This document shows positions 1 through 5,898 of a DNA stretch of 12,512 nt, piece by piece; position 1 is the first letter of the stretch; each line of letters opens with the position of its first letter. The position numbers were made by a program, and so were the translations under genes. The notes beneath the pieces were generated by a model. That model ran no database searches, was not told where the DNA came from, and saw only the letters and a list, made by a program, of their open reading frames with translations. The DNA lies in the NCBI GenBank assembly GCA_026982235.1, contig JALSHM010000361.1, positions 1 through 12,512 on the forward strand, read 5' to 3'. The stretch is from Robiginitomaculum sp. (lineage in GTDB: Bacteria > Pseudomonadota > Alphaproteobacteria > Caulobacterales > Maricaulaceae).

Positions 1-104
1 TCACCACGCGGATGAATAGCATAGGCGTCCAACCCCTTATCATGCGGAATAATTTCCCCACTACGTGCCAGCATTAGTTTCAGCACTTTCCGCTGTTTCG
101 ACAT
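1..104 (-). CDS. Partial N-terminus of a small unknown protein (possibly DUF6456-type), truncated by window edge
   Basis: Only the first 34 codons are in the window. They start at ATG 104-102 and read MSKQRKVLKLMLARSGEII followed by PHDKGLDAYAIHPRG. A GGGGA ribosome binding site lies 6 nt upstream of the ATG. It sits just past the stop codon of the DnaA-domain gene, leaving a 9-nt gap between the two genes, so they are almost certainly one operon. The basic N-terminus and this pairing remind me of alphaproteobacterial DUF6456 proteins, which I recall near stand-alone DnaA-type HTH genes, but the visible part is too short to confirm that. Function unknown. Confidence 0.6.
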   Translation of the reverse strand, partial: MSKQRKVLKLMLARSGEIIPHDKGLDAYAIHPRG

Positions 105-113
105 ATAAATCCC

Positions 114-458
114 CTATATAGCGTTGTTAACTTTCTTCAAAATTGCAGCGGAGTTTAGAAACTCTTCCAGCACTTGTAATTTATGATCAAAAAGAGCGTC
201 CTCCCGTTCATCCTCAATGATGCGGCAAGCATAGCTGGCCGTGCTAGGGTCGCGGCCAAAAGCACGGCCCACACCAGCAACCCGGACTTGAAAGACCACA
301 TGCATAAGATACATGGCGACTTGGCGCGCAAAACTCTTATGTGCAGAGCCTTTGCTGGCACTGAGTAAATCCGAAGTCGAAACACCAAATTCTATGGAGA
401 CGATTGCACACACTAATTGTGCCAAGGCAATTTCATATTGTTTAGACGCAACGCTCAT
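114..458 (-). CDS. Stand-alone DnaA domain IV-like helix-turn-helix protein
   Basis: A 114-aa protein matching the C-terminal DNA-binding domain of the replication initiator DnaA but without its AAA+ ATPase. Residues 44-82 carry the family pattern: an Ala-Arg-x-x-Ala-x-Tyr-Leu helix (44-51), then Val-Gly-Arg-Ala-Phe-Gly-Arg-Asp-Pro-Ser-Thr-Ala (63-74), equivalent to the DnaA signature GRDHTTV followed by Tyr-Ala. Full DnaA is about 450 aa, so this is a single-domain relative and not a truncated dnaA, since no ATPase remnant precedes it. The start at 458 has a strong GGAGGG site 3-4 nt upstream. It is the first gene of a short operon with the partial gene ending the window. It probably binds DNA, perhaps DnaA-box-like sites, as a transcription or replication modulator; that role is inferred. 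The His of the DnaA signature is replaced by Pro (P71). Confidence 0.82.
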   Translation of the reverse strand: MSVASKQYEIALAQLVCAIVSIEFGVSTSDLLSASKGSAHKSFARQVAMYLMHVVFQVRVAGVGRAFGRDPSTASYACRIIEDEREDALFDHKLQVLEEFLNSAAILKKVNNAI

Positions 459-509
459 ACACCCTCCAATTATCAGAAGGCCAGTATAGGACTATTTATC
501 GCATCAAGG

Positions 510-515
510 ATTATA
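510..515 (-). promoter_or_regulatory. Candidate -10 box upstream of the DnaA-domain gene
   Basis: On the minus strand this reads TATAAT, a perfect -10 hexamer, about 52 nt upstream of the ATG at 458. No good TTGACA-like -35 lies at 16-18 nt; a T-tract occupies that place. It lies beside the ATGGTAA repeats at 526-576, consistent with a regulated promoter. This is only a motif match. Confidence 0.3.
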
Positions 516-525
516 TTCCTATATT

Positions 526-576
526 ATGGTAAAAAAAGCGTTACCATGCATTCGCTCTTTTGCGGGCGCTTACCAT
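526..576. repeat. Three copies of the heptamer ATGGTAA/TTACCAT, candidate operator cluster
   Basis: ATGGTAA at 526-532 and TTACCAT at 541-547 form a perfect 7-bp inverted repeat with an 8-nt spacer. A second TTACCAT follows at 570-576, 29 nt (start to start) after the first. The two right-hand copies sit in similar contexts (AGCGTTACCAT and GCGCTTACCAT). All three are in the gap between the PAS gene and the DnaA-domain gene, just upstream of the candidate -10 at 510-515. A regulator-binding site is the simplest reading. The stem is not GC-rich enough to suggest a good terminator for the PAS gene. Confidence 0.4.
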
Positions 577-589
577 TAAGTCATTGTAA

Positions 590-1099
590 TTATGCAGATA
601 TTTTTTCTGGCTCAACCAAATACTGTTCAAGCTCTGAATATTTGACCAAATGATCAAAACCAAGGATAGAGGTTACATTTACACCATCATCTGACAAAGG
701 AAGCCGTATCCAGAATTGCGCTAAATGCCCACGCATTGGGGTTCCGGGCTTGGTCACACCTGCTGACGGGCGGCGTAACTCAGTAACGCGGGTCAACACC
801 CGGTGCCAATAATCGCGCCTATTGCCGATAGGTAACTCGTCGATATATCGGCCAGAAATCTCATCTTCAAACATGGGCCAAAACCCTGTGCCTGCCAGTC
901 TATATTTAAACCTAAGTGTGGGAGACATTTCACACGCTTCTATAACCGAAATCATTGGCAAATGTTCGCAAATATCTGCAGGGTCAATATCCGCGCGGCA
1001 CGGCAAGCGACCACCCCGGCATTTAGAACGCCAATAATCATAGACAAATTGCTGCTGTGGCAATATCATTTGATGACGAAGTGCAGTCCCAGCCAACAT
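590..1099 (-). CDS. PAS_5 (PF07310) domain protein
   Basis: A 169-aa protein that is essentially one PAS domain of the PF07310 type found widely in alphaproteobacteria. Family landmarks are visible: Tyr-Trp (22-23) followed by Gly-Gly-Arg-Leu-Pro-x-Arg-Ala-Asp-Ile-Asp-Pro (29-40), the Phe-x-Tyr-Arg-Leu-Ala-Gly-Thr-Gly segment (64-72), and Ile-Ser-Gly-Arg (81-84). There is no kinase, GGDEF or HTH output domain, so it probably senses a ligand or acts through a protein partner; ligand and partner are unknown. An in-frame TTG lies 11 codons upstream, but the ATG at 1099 has a strong AGGGGG site 5 nt before it and is the better start. The 130-nt space to the next gene downstream suggests it is a separate transcription unit. 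Confidence 0.8.
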   Translation of the reverse strand: MLAGTALRHQMILPQQQFVYDYWRSKCRGGRLPCRADIDPADICEHLPMISVIEACEMSPTLRFKYRLAGTGFWPMFEDEISGRYIDELPIGNRRDYWHRVLTRVTELRRPSAGVTKPGTPMRGHLAQFWIRLPLSDDGVNVTSILGFDHLVKYSELEQYLVEPEKISA

Positions 1100-1149
1100 G
1101 GTTTCCCCCTGAATAGCGCAACGTTCTCCCAAAATACAAACGAAGCAAT

Positions 1150-1178
1150 ATGGTTAATGAAGTGTTACTATTGGTTAA
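1150..1178 (-). promoter_or_regulatory. Tandem CtrA-like half-sites upstream of the PAS gene
   Basis: On the minus strand, TTAACCAA (1178-1171) and TTAACCAT (1157-1150) occur as direct repeats 21 bp apart, two helical turns. TTAACCAT is the known half-site of the cell-cycle regulator CtrA in Caulobacter. They lie 51-79 nt upstream of the PAS gene start at 1099. Full TTAA-N7-TTAA sites are not present, so this is a candidate only. Confidence 0.35.
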
Positions 1179-1224
1179 GGGATGCAGCAAATACAGGCGT
1201 ATTTTTGAGAAATTCGGCAAACCT

Positions 1225-1250
1225 GGTAAAAAAACACGTTTTTTTGTACC
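1225..1250. repeat. A-tract/T-tract inverted repeat
   Basis: AAAAAAAC (1228-1235) and GTTTTTTT (1238-1245) are perfect 8-bp arms around a 2-nt centre. GGT and ACC flank them outside, with a 2-nt bulge on one side. It lies in the 277-bp space (1100-1376) between the small membrane protein gene and the PAS gene. No gene is visible in that space. The AT-only stem makes it a poor intrinsic terminator; a bent-DNA or regulator site is possible. Confidence 0.4.
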
Positions 1251-1320
1251 GGAACCGATTCAATTACGGGGGTAGCAACGAAAGCTGAGCCGGCCAGATC
1301 TCCAAACACACATCATTTGT

Positions 1321-1348
1321 AATCATGCTGTTTGTAGACAACATGATT
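1321..1348. repeat. Imperfect inverted repeat (stem-loop) downstream of the small membrane protein gene
   Basis: AATCATG (1321-1327) and CATGATT (1342-1348) are perfect 7-bp arms. After one mismatched pair, 4 more pairs (one a wobble on the plus strand) close on a 4-nt loop. It lies about 29 nt past the stop codon at 1377. No T-run follows it in the direction of that gene, so a terminator is possible but not well supported. Confidence 0.35.
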
Positions 1349-1376
1349 GTAAAAATTTGACAGTCAGTGTTCGCGT

Positions 1377-1793
1377 TTAACTGGAAGTGTCTGGTCGCCC
1401 AGATGTGATACCCACAAGTTTTAAATCATCCTCTACTTTCACATACCAAAATGTTAAAACTTGTTCGTGGCCATTAGAGAATTTAAAATTCCCGGTAATA
1501 TATTTTTGGCCGTCTTGAAAACCTCTACCTGTCCAACCCAGCTTGGTGACAGTAGAAATATCAAGCCTGCCCCCTATGCCCATTGCGGCTTTAAACTCAT
1601 CTAATGTGAACTTATTAGTCATCATCGAGTCGTTAAATACTTGCTCAACCTTGCCAGCATTTAAGTCTGAAAGCGTAGCTTCGGCAGCCTTTTGAATGCC
1701 TGCTGTCGACAAAAATATTGAACCAACACAACCGCCAATCAACAAGATGATTGCAGCCACCACGCTAAAAACTATTTTTGAACCTTTATTCAT
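1377..1793 (-). CDS. Small membrane-anchored protein of unknown function
   Basis: A 138-aa protein I do not recognise. Residues 1-6 are polar and basic, and 7-30 form one hydrophobic segment, so it is either a signal anchor or, because Ile-Gly-Gly-Cys occurs at 19-22, conceivably a lipoprotein. The hydrophobic run continues past the Cys, which favours a membrane anchor. The remaining ~105 residues are a soluble domain, predicted periplasmic, with an early helix (33-58), then a strand-rich part containing Gly-Arg-Gly-Phe (89-92), Tyr-Ile-Thr-Gly-Asn-Phe (98-103) and Phe-Trp-Tyr-Val (115-118). This resembles NTF2-like or DUF4019-type small domains, a guess from pattern only. The ATG at 1793 was chosen over the in-frame ATG at 1805 because GGGG lies 6 nt upstream of it. 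It is separated from mucR by 79 nt. Confidence 0.65.
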   Translation of the reverse strand: MNKGSKIVFSVVAAIILLIGGCVGSIFLSTAGIQKAAEATLSDLNAGKVEQVFNDSMMTNKFTLDEFKAAMGIGGRLDISTVTKLGWTGRGFQDGQKYITGNFKFSNGHEQVLTFWYVKVEDDLKLVGITSGRPDTSS

Positions 1794-1814
1794 GATTTGC
1801 CCCATATAAATTTA

Positions 1815-1844
1815 ATAATAGAATATACACTATATCAGTGTCAT
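1815..1844 (-). promoter_or_regulatory. Candidate promoter with internal palindrome for the small membrane protein gene
   Basis: On the minus strand, ATGACA (1844-1839) and TATTAT (1820-1815) are separated by 18 nt, a reasonable -35/-10 pair 21 nt upstream of the ATG at 1793. Between and overlapping them is the palindrome ACACT (1827-1831) / AGTGT (1837-1841) with a 5-nt spacer, placed where a repressor could block RNA polymerase. Motif match only. Confidence 0.35.
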
Positions 1845-1872
1845 ACCGAAATATTCCCAAAATTCAGAATTG

Positions 1873-2268
1873 TCAAGACTTCCCCAAGCCAGTGCGCTTT
1901 GCGAGTTTGGAGCGTTGTTTGGAATAATTAGGTGCGACCATAGGGTAATCTGCGGGTAAGCCCCATTTATCCGTATAAGCCTTTGGAGTCATTTCATGAC
2001 TTGTTCGCAAATGCCGCTTCAAAGATTTGTATTTTTTACCGTCCTCAAGACATATAAGATAATCATCATGCACGGACTGGTCGGGCGCGACTGCAGGAAC
2101 TGGCTTTTCACCACTGTCCCTTATATCCGCGCTTTGGGTTTCTTCCATTGCCGTATAAATGGACTTTATCAATCCGGATAGCGCCTCCGGTTCTAAGTTG
2201 TTATTGGCAACATAGGCCGCCGCTACATCTGCAGCCAGTTTAAGGATATATTCCCTATCCACTGTCAT
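1873..2268 (-). CDS. mucR: MucR/Ros-family zinc-finger transcriptional regulator
   Basis: A 131-aa regulator of the alphaproteobacterial MucR/Ros family, which binds AT-rich promoter DNA and controls cell-surface, motility and cell-cycle genes. The N-terminal oligomerisation part (1-42) is typical. The DNA-binding part carries Ile-Cys-Leu-Glu-Asp-Gly-Lys-Lys (72-79), Lys-Ser-Leu-Lys-Arg-His-Leu-Arg (81-88), then Lys-Trp-Gly-Leu-Pro (101-105) and Tyr-Pro-Met-Val-Ala-Pro-Asn-Tyr (108-115). Expected zinc ligands are Cys73, Asp76, His86 and His91; Asp replaces the second Cys of Ros, as in many MucR proteins. The start codon overlaps the stop of the preceding antiporter gene (ATGA) and has no clear ribosome binding site, so translation probably depends on coupling to the antiporter operon. 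Family assignment is firm; the target genes are unknown. Confidence 0.93.
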   Translation of the reverse strand: MTVDREYILKLAADVAAAYVANNNLEPEALSGLIKSIYTAMEETQSADIRDSGEKPVPAVAPDQSVHDDYLICLEDGKKYKSLKRHLRTSHEMTPKAYTDKWGLPADYPMVAPNYSKQRSKLAKRTGLGKS

Positions 2269-4025
2269 AAAAAATACACGACAAACAATGTCACCGCCAA
2301 CATGCCTGCAATCAATACGGCAGCGATACCACTCGGCGCAGCATAGCTAAGGGCACCTGCGGGACTAAACACCTGATAGAGCCGCCGACTGATATTCCCA
2401 AACATACCGCGCAAGGCGTAAATTATCACTGCCCCAAGCCTAGACCACATGGCATTGCCCCATTGCAGGAGTGACAAACCAAGCCGCCTATAGGTCCAGT
2501 CGAAATCCAATATCTCTGCCCGGCGTTCTGGTGGGTAAAAACCAATGCGCTTCAACAAGGCAAAAGCAAATACGGCGGCCATGATGAGCTGCATCTGGAA
2601 GATGACATGGTAGTCGGTATAAGGGTTATATTTAGCCGCGCCCGCAACTTCGCTCGGGAGCAGGCCATACAAATATTGCATGCCGCCATAAGTCCCAGGT
2701 ATGGCCAGGTAAATACACAGGAATGCAGTAATACCCATGGCGGTCAACATATTCCAAGGTGCTTCCTTGACCCGCTTTCCGCTGTCATGGGCAAAAAATG
2801 CGAAATAGGGTACTTTGATACCGCTATGCTCCAGCACCCCGGCAGAGGCAAATAATAGCATGGCATATACCACAAGATGACCATTTTCAAACACGGCGGT
2901 AATGATCATAGCCTTGGAGACAAAGCCAGCAAAAAGCGGCACTGCGGAAATGGCCGCCGCCCCAATCATACAAAACACCGCCGTATAGGGCATGGAGCGA
3001 AATAAGCCCCCAAGCTCGGAGGCCTTAATTGTGCCCACTCTATGCAAAACTGCGCCCATGCTCATAAATAATAATGATTTATACAAGATATGGGAAACCA
3101 TATGCGCCGCGACACCGTTCAGGGCTAATTGACTACCAATACCGATGCCCACTACCATAAAGCCGAGTTGGTTATTCAAACTATAGGACAATACTTTGCG
3201 CAAATCGTTTTCCAGCACCGCAAAGAACACCGGAAATACGGTCATAACGGCACCAATATATATGAGTATTTCCGTTCCAGCGAACCCGCGAGCCAATGCA
3301 TAAATCGCCAATTTTGTGGTGAATACTGACAAAATAACCGTGCCAGTTACACTAGAACGCGGATAGGAATCTTGTATCCAATTATGCAAGAGCGGAAAGC
3401 CAGCCTTGATACCAAATGCCAGAAATATCAACCAGCCGCCAGGCATGTCTAAGCCAATATTATTGAAGGCATAAGAACCTGTGGCGCGGCCATAAATCAC
3501 CAAACCCGCTAATAACAAGACACCCGACAGAATATGCATAGCCAAATAGCGCATACCTGCCGGGTAGGACTTAGGTCCACCGCGCCAGACAATAAACACG
3601 GACGACAAAGCAAGAAGTTCCCAGAACATAAACAGGGTGATGAGATCCCCGGCAAATACCGCCCCGACCCCGGCCCCAGTATAAATAAGCGCACTGGTAT
3701 CGGTAATTTTGCATTTTTCGTGCAGGCCGTAAATCCCGTTTAGAATGCCCGCAAAACAAAAGATATACCCCCAAATTATGCTGAGACTGTCAATACGTAA
3801 AGTCGTGAGCTCGATACCGGCAAAGCTTAGCTGGCCGCCAAGATATGTGTTCTCGGTCTGACCGTAATAAATCACATTGATGCACACCAAGGCCAATGCA
3901 GGCGCACCCACCATCAGAACTTTACTTATAAACGAACCAGATTTTGAGGTCGGGATAAACCCGGCCAAAACACCTGCCGCAATTAGAATAAAGGCCGGGC
4001 TAAATGAAGCAAATAACTCAAGCAT
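2265..4025 (-). CDS. Third antiporter-like subunit (MrpD/NuoL family) with long C-terminal extension
   Basis: A 586-aa inner-membrane protein of the proton-pumping MrpA/MrpD/NuoL/M/N family. Key charges are present: Glu136 in the LITLFMFWELLALS helix (TM5), Lys207 in Phe-Gly-Ile-Lys-Ala-Gly-Phe-Pro (TM7), Lys238 (TM8), and His312/Lys316 (TM11 region). Residues after about 495 exceed a usual MrpD: Phe-Asp-Trp-Thr-Tyr (508-512), a long amphipathic stretch (about 513-550) and a final membrane segment (565-586). This recalls the lateral helix and last helix of NuoL, a tentative comparison. The ATG at 4025 is chosen over upstream in-frame codons because GAGGAGGG lies 5 nt before it. It overlaps the preceding gene by 8 nt and mucR by 4 nt. 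It may take the structural place of the missing MrpA N-terminal part. Cation specificity cannot be read from sequence. Confidence 0.9.
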   Translation of the reverse strand: MLELFASFSPAFILIAAGVLAGFIPTSKSGSFISKVLMVGAPALALVCINVIYYGQTENTYLGGQLSFAGIELTTLRIDSLSIIWGYIFCFAGILNGIYGLHEKCKITDTSALIYTGAGVGAVFAGDLITLFMFWELLALSSVFIVWRGGPKSYPAGMRYLAMHILSGVLLLAGLVIYGRATGSYAFNNIGLDMPGGWLIFLAFGIKAGFPLLHNWIQDSYPRSSVTGTVILSVFTTKLAIYALARGFAGTEILIYIGAVMTVFPVFFAVLENDLRKVLSYSLNNQLGFMVVGIGIGSQLALNGVAAHMVSHILYKSLLFMSMGAVLHRVGTIKASELGGLFRSMPYTAVFCMIGAAAISAVPLFAGFVSKAMIITAVFENGHLVVYAMLLFASAGVLEHSGIKVPYFAFFAHDSGKRVKEAPWNMLTAMGITAFLCIYLAIPGTYGGMQYLYGLLPSEVAGAAKYNPYTDYHVIFQMQLIMAAVFAFALLKRIGFYPPERRAEILDFDWTYRRLGLSLLQWGNAMWSRLGAVIIYALRGMFGNISRRLYQVFSPAGALSYAAPSGIAAVLIAGMLAVTLFVVYFL

Positions 4026-4401
4026 CTTCACCCTCCTCAACACTATCATCTTCGCCGTAATAATTCTCCGGGCGGGACAACAGCCTGAATAGCGGCCATG
4101 CCGACAATACGACAAAGCTATAGCCAACAAACCCAATCACGGTATAGGAAAAACCAAAATCCCACGGCGCGGGCTTTGACACTGGATAGAAAAACCCGAG
4201 AATAGAAAAAACAATCATACCCACCAAAGGTATATAGATAAAATTACGTTGGGTCTTTTTACTGCCGAGCCACAAAAATGGTACTGCCGCAGGATGGGCT
4301 TCGGCGCGCTCGACAATTTCGAGCGGACTTAGCACTGGGTTTTGTTTGCCAGAACCTTGTTTACGAGAATTTTGCTGATCCGATTTTTGTTTGTCAGTCA
4401 C
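4018..4401 (-). CDS. Small two-helix membrane protein, candidate accessory antiporter subunit
   Basis: A 127-aa protein not matching any of the seven canonical Mrp subunits. The N-terminus (1-30) is hydrophilic and rich in Lys, Gln and Ser. Two probable membrane helices follow at about 55-73 and 84-107, and the C-terminus (113-127) is strongly acidic (Glu/Asp-rich). It starts with GTG at 4401, overlapping the TGA of the upstream subunit (GTGA), with an AGGAG site 7-8 nt upstream, and its own stop overlaps the next gene by 8 nt. Being locked between two antiporter-subunit genes suggests it is an extra subunit or assembly factor of the complex. That is inference from position; I do not recognise the family. 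Confidence 0.8.
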   Translation of the reverse strand: MTDKQKSDQQNSRKQGSGKQNPVLSPLEIVERAEAHPAAVPFLWLGSKKTQRNFIYIPLVGMIVFSILGFFYPVSKPAPWDFGFSYTVIGFVGYSFVVLSAWPLFRLLSRPENYYGEDDSVEEGEDA

Positions 4402-5897
4402 GAGAAAGCTCCTGTCATATGAGGGGGCAGGATTGGTGTAAGATAGTCCACCAGAGGCCCAATGGCAAAGAACAGGGCAAAGGCTCCGGCAGCCGTAAAT
4501 ACGGGTGCAAAGCGGACAAATCTGTGTTTCTTAAGCTGGGCTGCAATTTGCGCGTCCGAACGTGGATTATCTGGCTTAAGCAAGAAACCCCGTACCGCTA
4601 CTGGAATCAGATAGGCAACATTGAGCAGTGAAGACAATATCAACACCCAGAGTATAGCTTTTTGGCCAGCATCCAGCGATCCCATCATCAAAAAGAATTT
4701 CGGCCATGATCCGCCCATGGGCGGGACACCAACAATAGATAACGCACCAACTAAAAACGCGCCAAACACCCAAGGCATAGAACGCCCAAGACCATTCAAG
4801 CTACTAATTTCAGTACGGTGGACCACCGTATAAATCGCACCCGCGCACATAAACAAAGTAATTTTACCCCAAGCATGCATAATGATTTGCAATCCGCCGC
4901 CGACAATGGCGAAGGACGTGGCGAGCATTGCCCCTAGGGTGATATAGGCCAGTTGGCTAATAGTTGAATAGGCCAACCTTGCTTTTAAATTATCTTTGCG
5001 CAAGGCTATGACCGACGCCAATAAAATAGACAGCGCCGCAATCCAGACCAACACGGTACTGGCGGGCGTTTCGCCCATCAGGTCGGGGCCAAAAATATAG
5101 ACCGTCACTTTCAACATAGTGAACACACCAGCCTTGACTACCGCAACCGCGTGCAAGAGCGCACTGACCGGGGTCGGGGCAACCATAGCATTCGGCAACC
5201 ACGAATGGACAGGCATAAGCGCGGCTTTGCCGATACCGAAGGCGAATAAAAACAGCAAGGCACCAGCTGCAAAGGTTGAGAACCCATCTGGAAAAACACC
5301 ACCAACCTGAAAATCAGTCGTCCCAGCCAGCACATGCGTACCAATAATCGCAGGCAGAAGTAAACCGAGCGATGTGGCCATGAGGACAAGTAAATAAATC
5401 CGCCCCCCTTTTTTAGCTTTGGCATCGCCTTTATGGGTGACAAGCGGGAATGTCGACAAAGTCAAAATCTCGTAAAATACAAATAATGTAATCAGATTGG
5501 CCGAACTGGCTATCCCCATAACAGCGGCAATAGCAATGGCAACACAGGTATAAAACCTTGTCTGCTTTTTCTCTTTATTGCCGCGCATATAGCCAATTGT
5601 AAAAATGGTATTGACCAACCAAAGCGAACTGGCAATGGCAGCAAATATGGCACCCAGCGGCTCAAGCTTTAGTTTAATTTCAAAGGCACCTGCAAACTCT
5701 AACAAGAATAGTTCAGGGCGATTATCGGGTGACATGCCCACATAACGCACCAACCAAATTACTACGCCAAGCAAAGCGGTTGCAGAGACAAGAGAAACGG
5801 CTTCACGCACATTAACCCAGCGCCCGACAAACGGAATGAGAACCGCCGCAAGCATCGGAATAAGCATAATCAGGACAAGTGCTAATTCTGGTGTCAT
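4398..5897 (-). CDS. Second antiporter-like subunit (MrpD/NuoL/M family)
   Basis: A 499-aa polytopic membrane protein of the proton-conducting Mrp/complex I antiporter family. Visible signatures: Glu143 in LITLFVFYEILTLS (TM5), Lys224 in Gly-Ile-Gly-Lys-Ala-Ala-Leu-Met-Pro followed by His-Ser-Trp-Leu-Pro-x-Ala-Met-x-Ala-Pro-x-Pro-Val-Ser-Ala (231-245), Lys255 (TM8), and His341/Lys345. The HSWLPxAMxAPxPVSA stretch is closer to NuoL, MrpA and hydrogenase-4 type subunits than to the neighbouring MrpD, so this paralogue is not a recent tandem copy. The length is normal for an MrpD. The start at 5897 lies 1 nt after the stop of mrpD, with a GGGGGG site 8 nt upstream. It should form one proton channel of the complex in the inner membrane. 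Confidence 0.92.
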   Translation of the reverse strand: MTPELALVLIMLIPMLAAVLIPFVGRWVNVREAVSLVSATALLGVVIWLVRYVGMSPDNRPELFLLEFAGAFEIKLKLEPLGAIFAAIASSLWLVNTIFTIGYMRGNKEKKQTRFYTCVAIAIAAVMGIASSANLITLFVFYEILTLSTFPLVTHKGDAKAKKGGRIYLLVLMATSLGLLLPAIIGTHVLAGTTDFQVGGVFPDGFSTFAAGALLFLFAFGIGKAALMPVHSWLPNAMVAPTPVSALLHAVAVVKAGVFTMLKVTVYIFGPDLMGETPASTVLVWIAALSILLASVIALRKDNLKARLAYSTISQLAYITLGAMLATSFAIVGGGLQIIMHAWGKITLFMCAGAIYTVVHRTEISSLNGLGRSMPWVFGAFLVGALSIVGVPPMGGSWPKFFLMMGSLDAGQKAILWVLILSSLLNVAYLIPVAVRGFLLKPDNPRSDAQIAAQLKKHRFVRFAPVFTAAGAFALFFAIGPLVDYLTPILPPHMTGAFS

Positions 5898-5898
5898 A

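Noticed and set aside
1228..1245. A-tract/T-tract inverted repeat as an intrinsic terminator
   Set aside because: The stem is almost all A-T and no separate GC-rich stem precedes the T-run, so termination is not supported.
962..1288. Plus-strand open frame of 108 codons overlapping the PAS gene and the adjacent space
   Set aside because: Its composition is not protein-like, it has no family motif, and it runs antisense through the well-supported PAS gene.
1357..1362. Perfect TTGACA on the plus strand
   Set aside because: No -10 hexamer at 16-18 nt and no plus-strand gene follows; it points into the antisense of the small membrane protein gene.
4026..4136. Upstream in-frame extension of 37 residues on the third antiporter subunit
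   Set aside because: It overlaps the preceding gene extensively and has no ribosome binding site, whereas ATG 4025 has GAGGAGGG at the right distance and the family-like hydrophobic N-terminus begins there.
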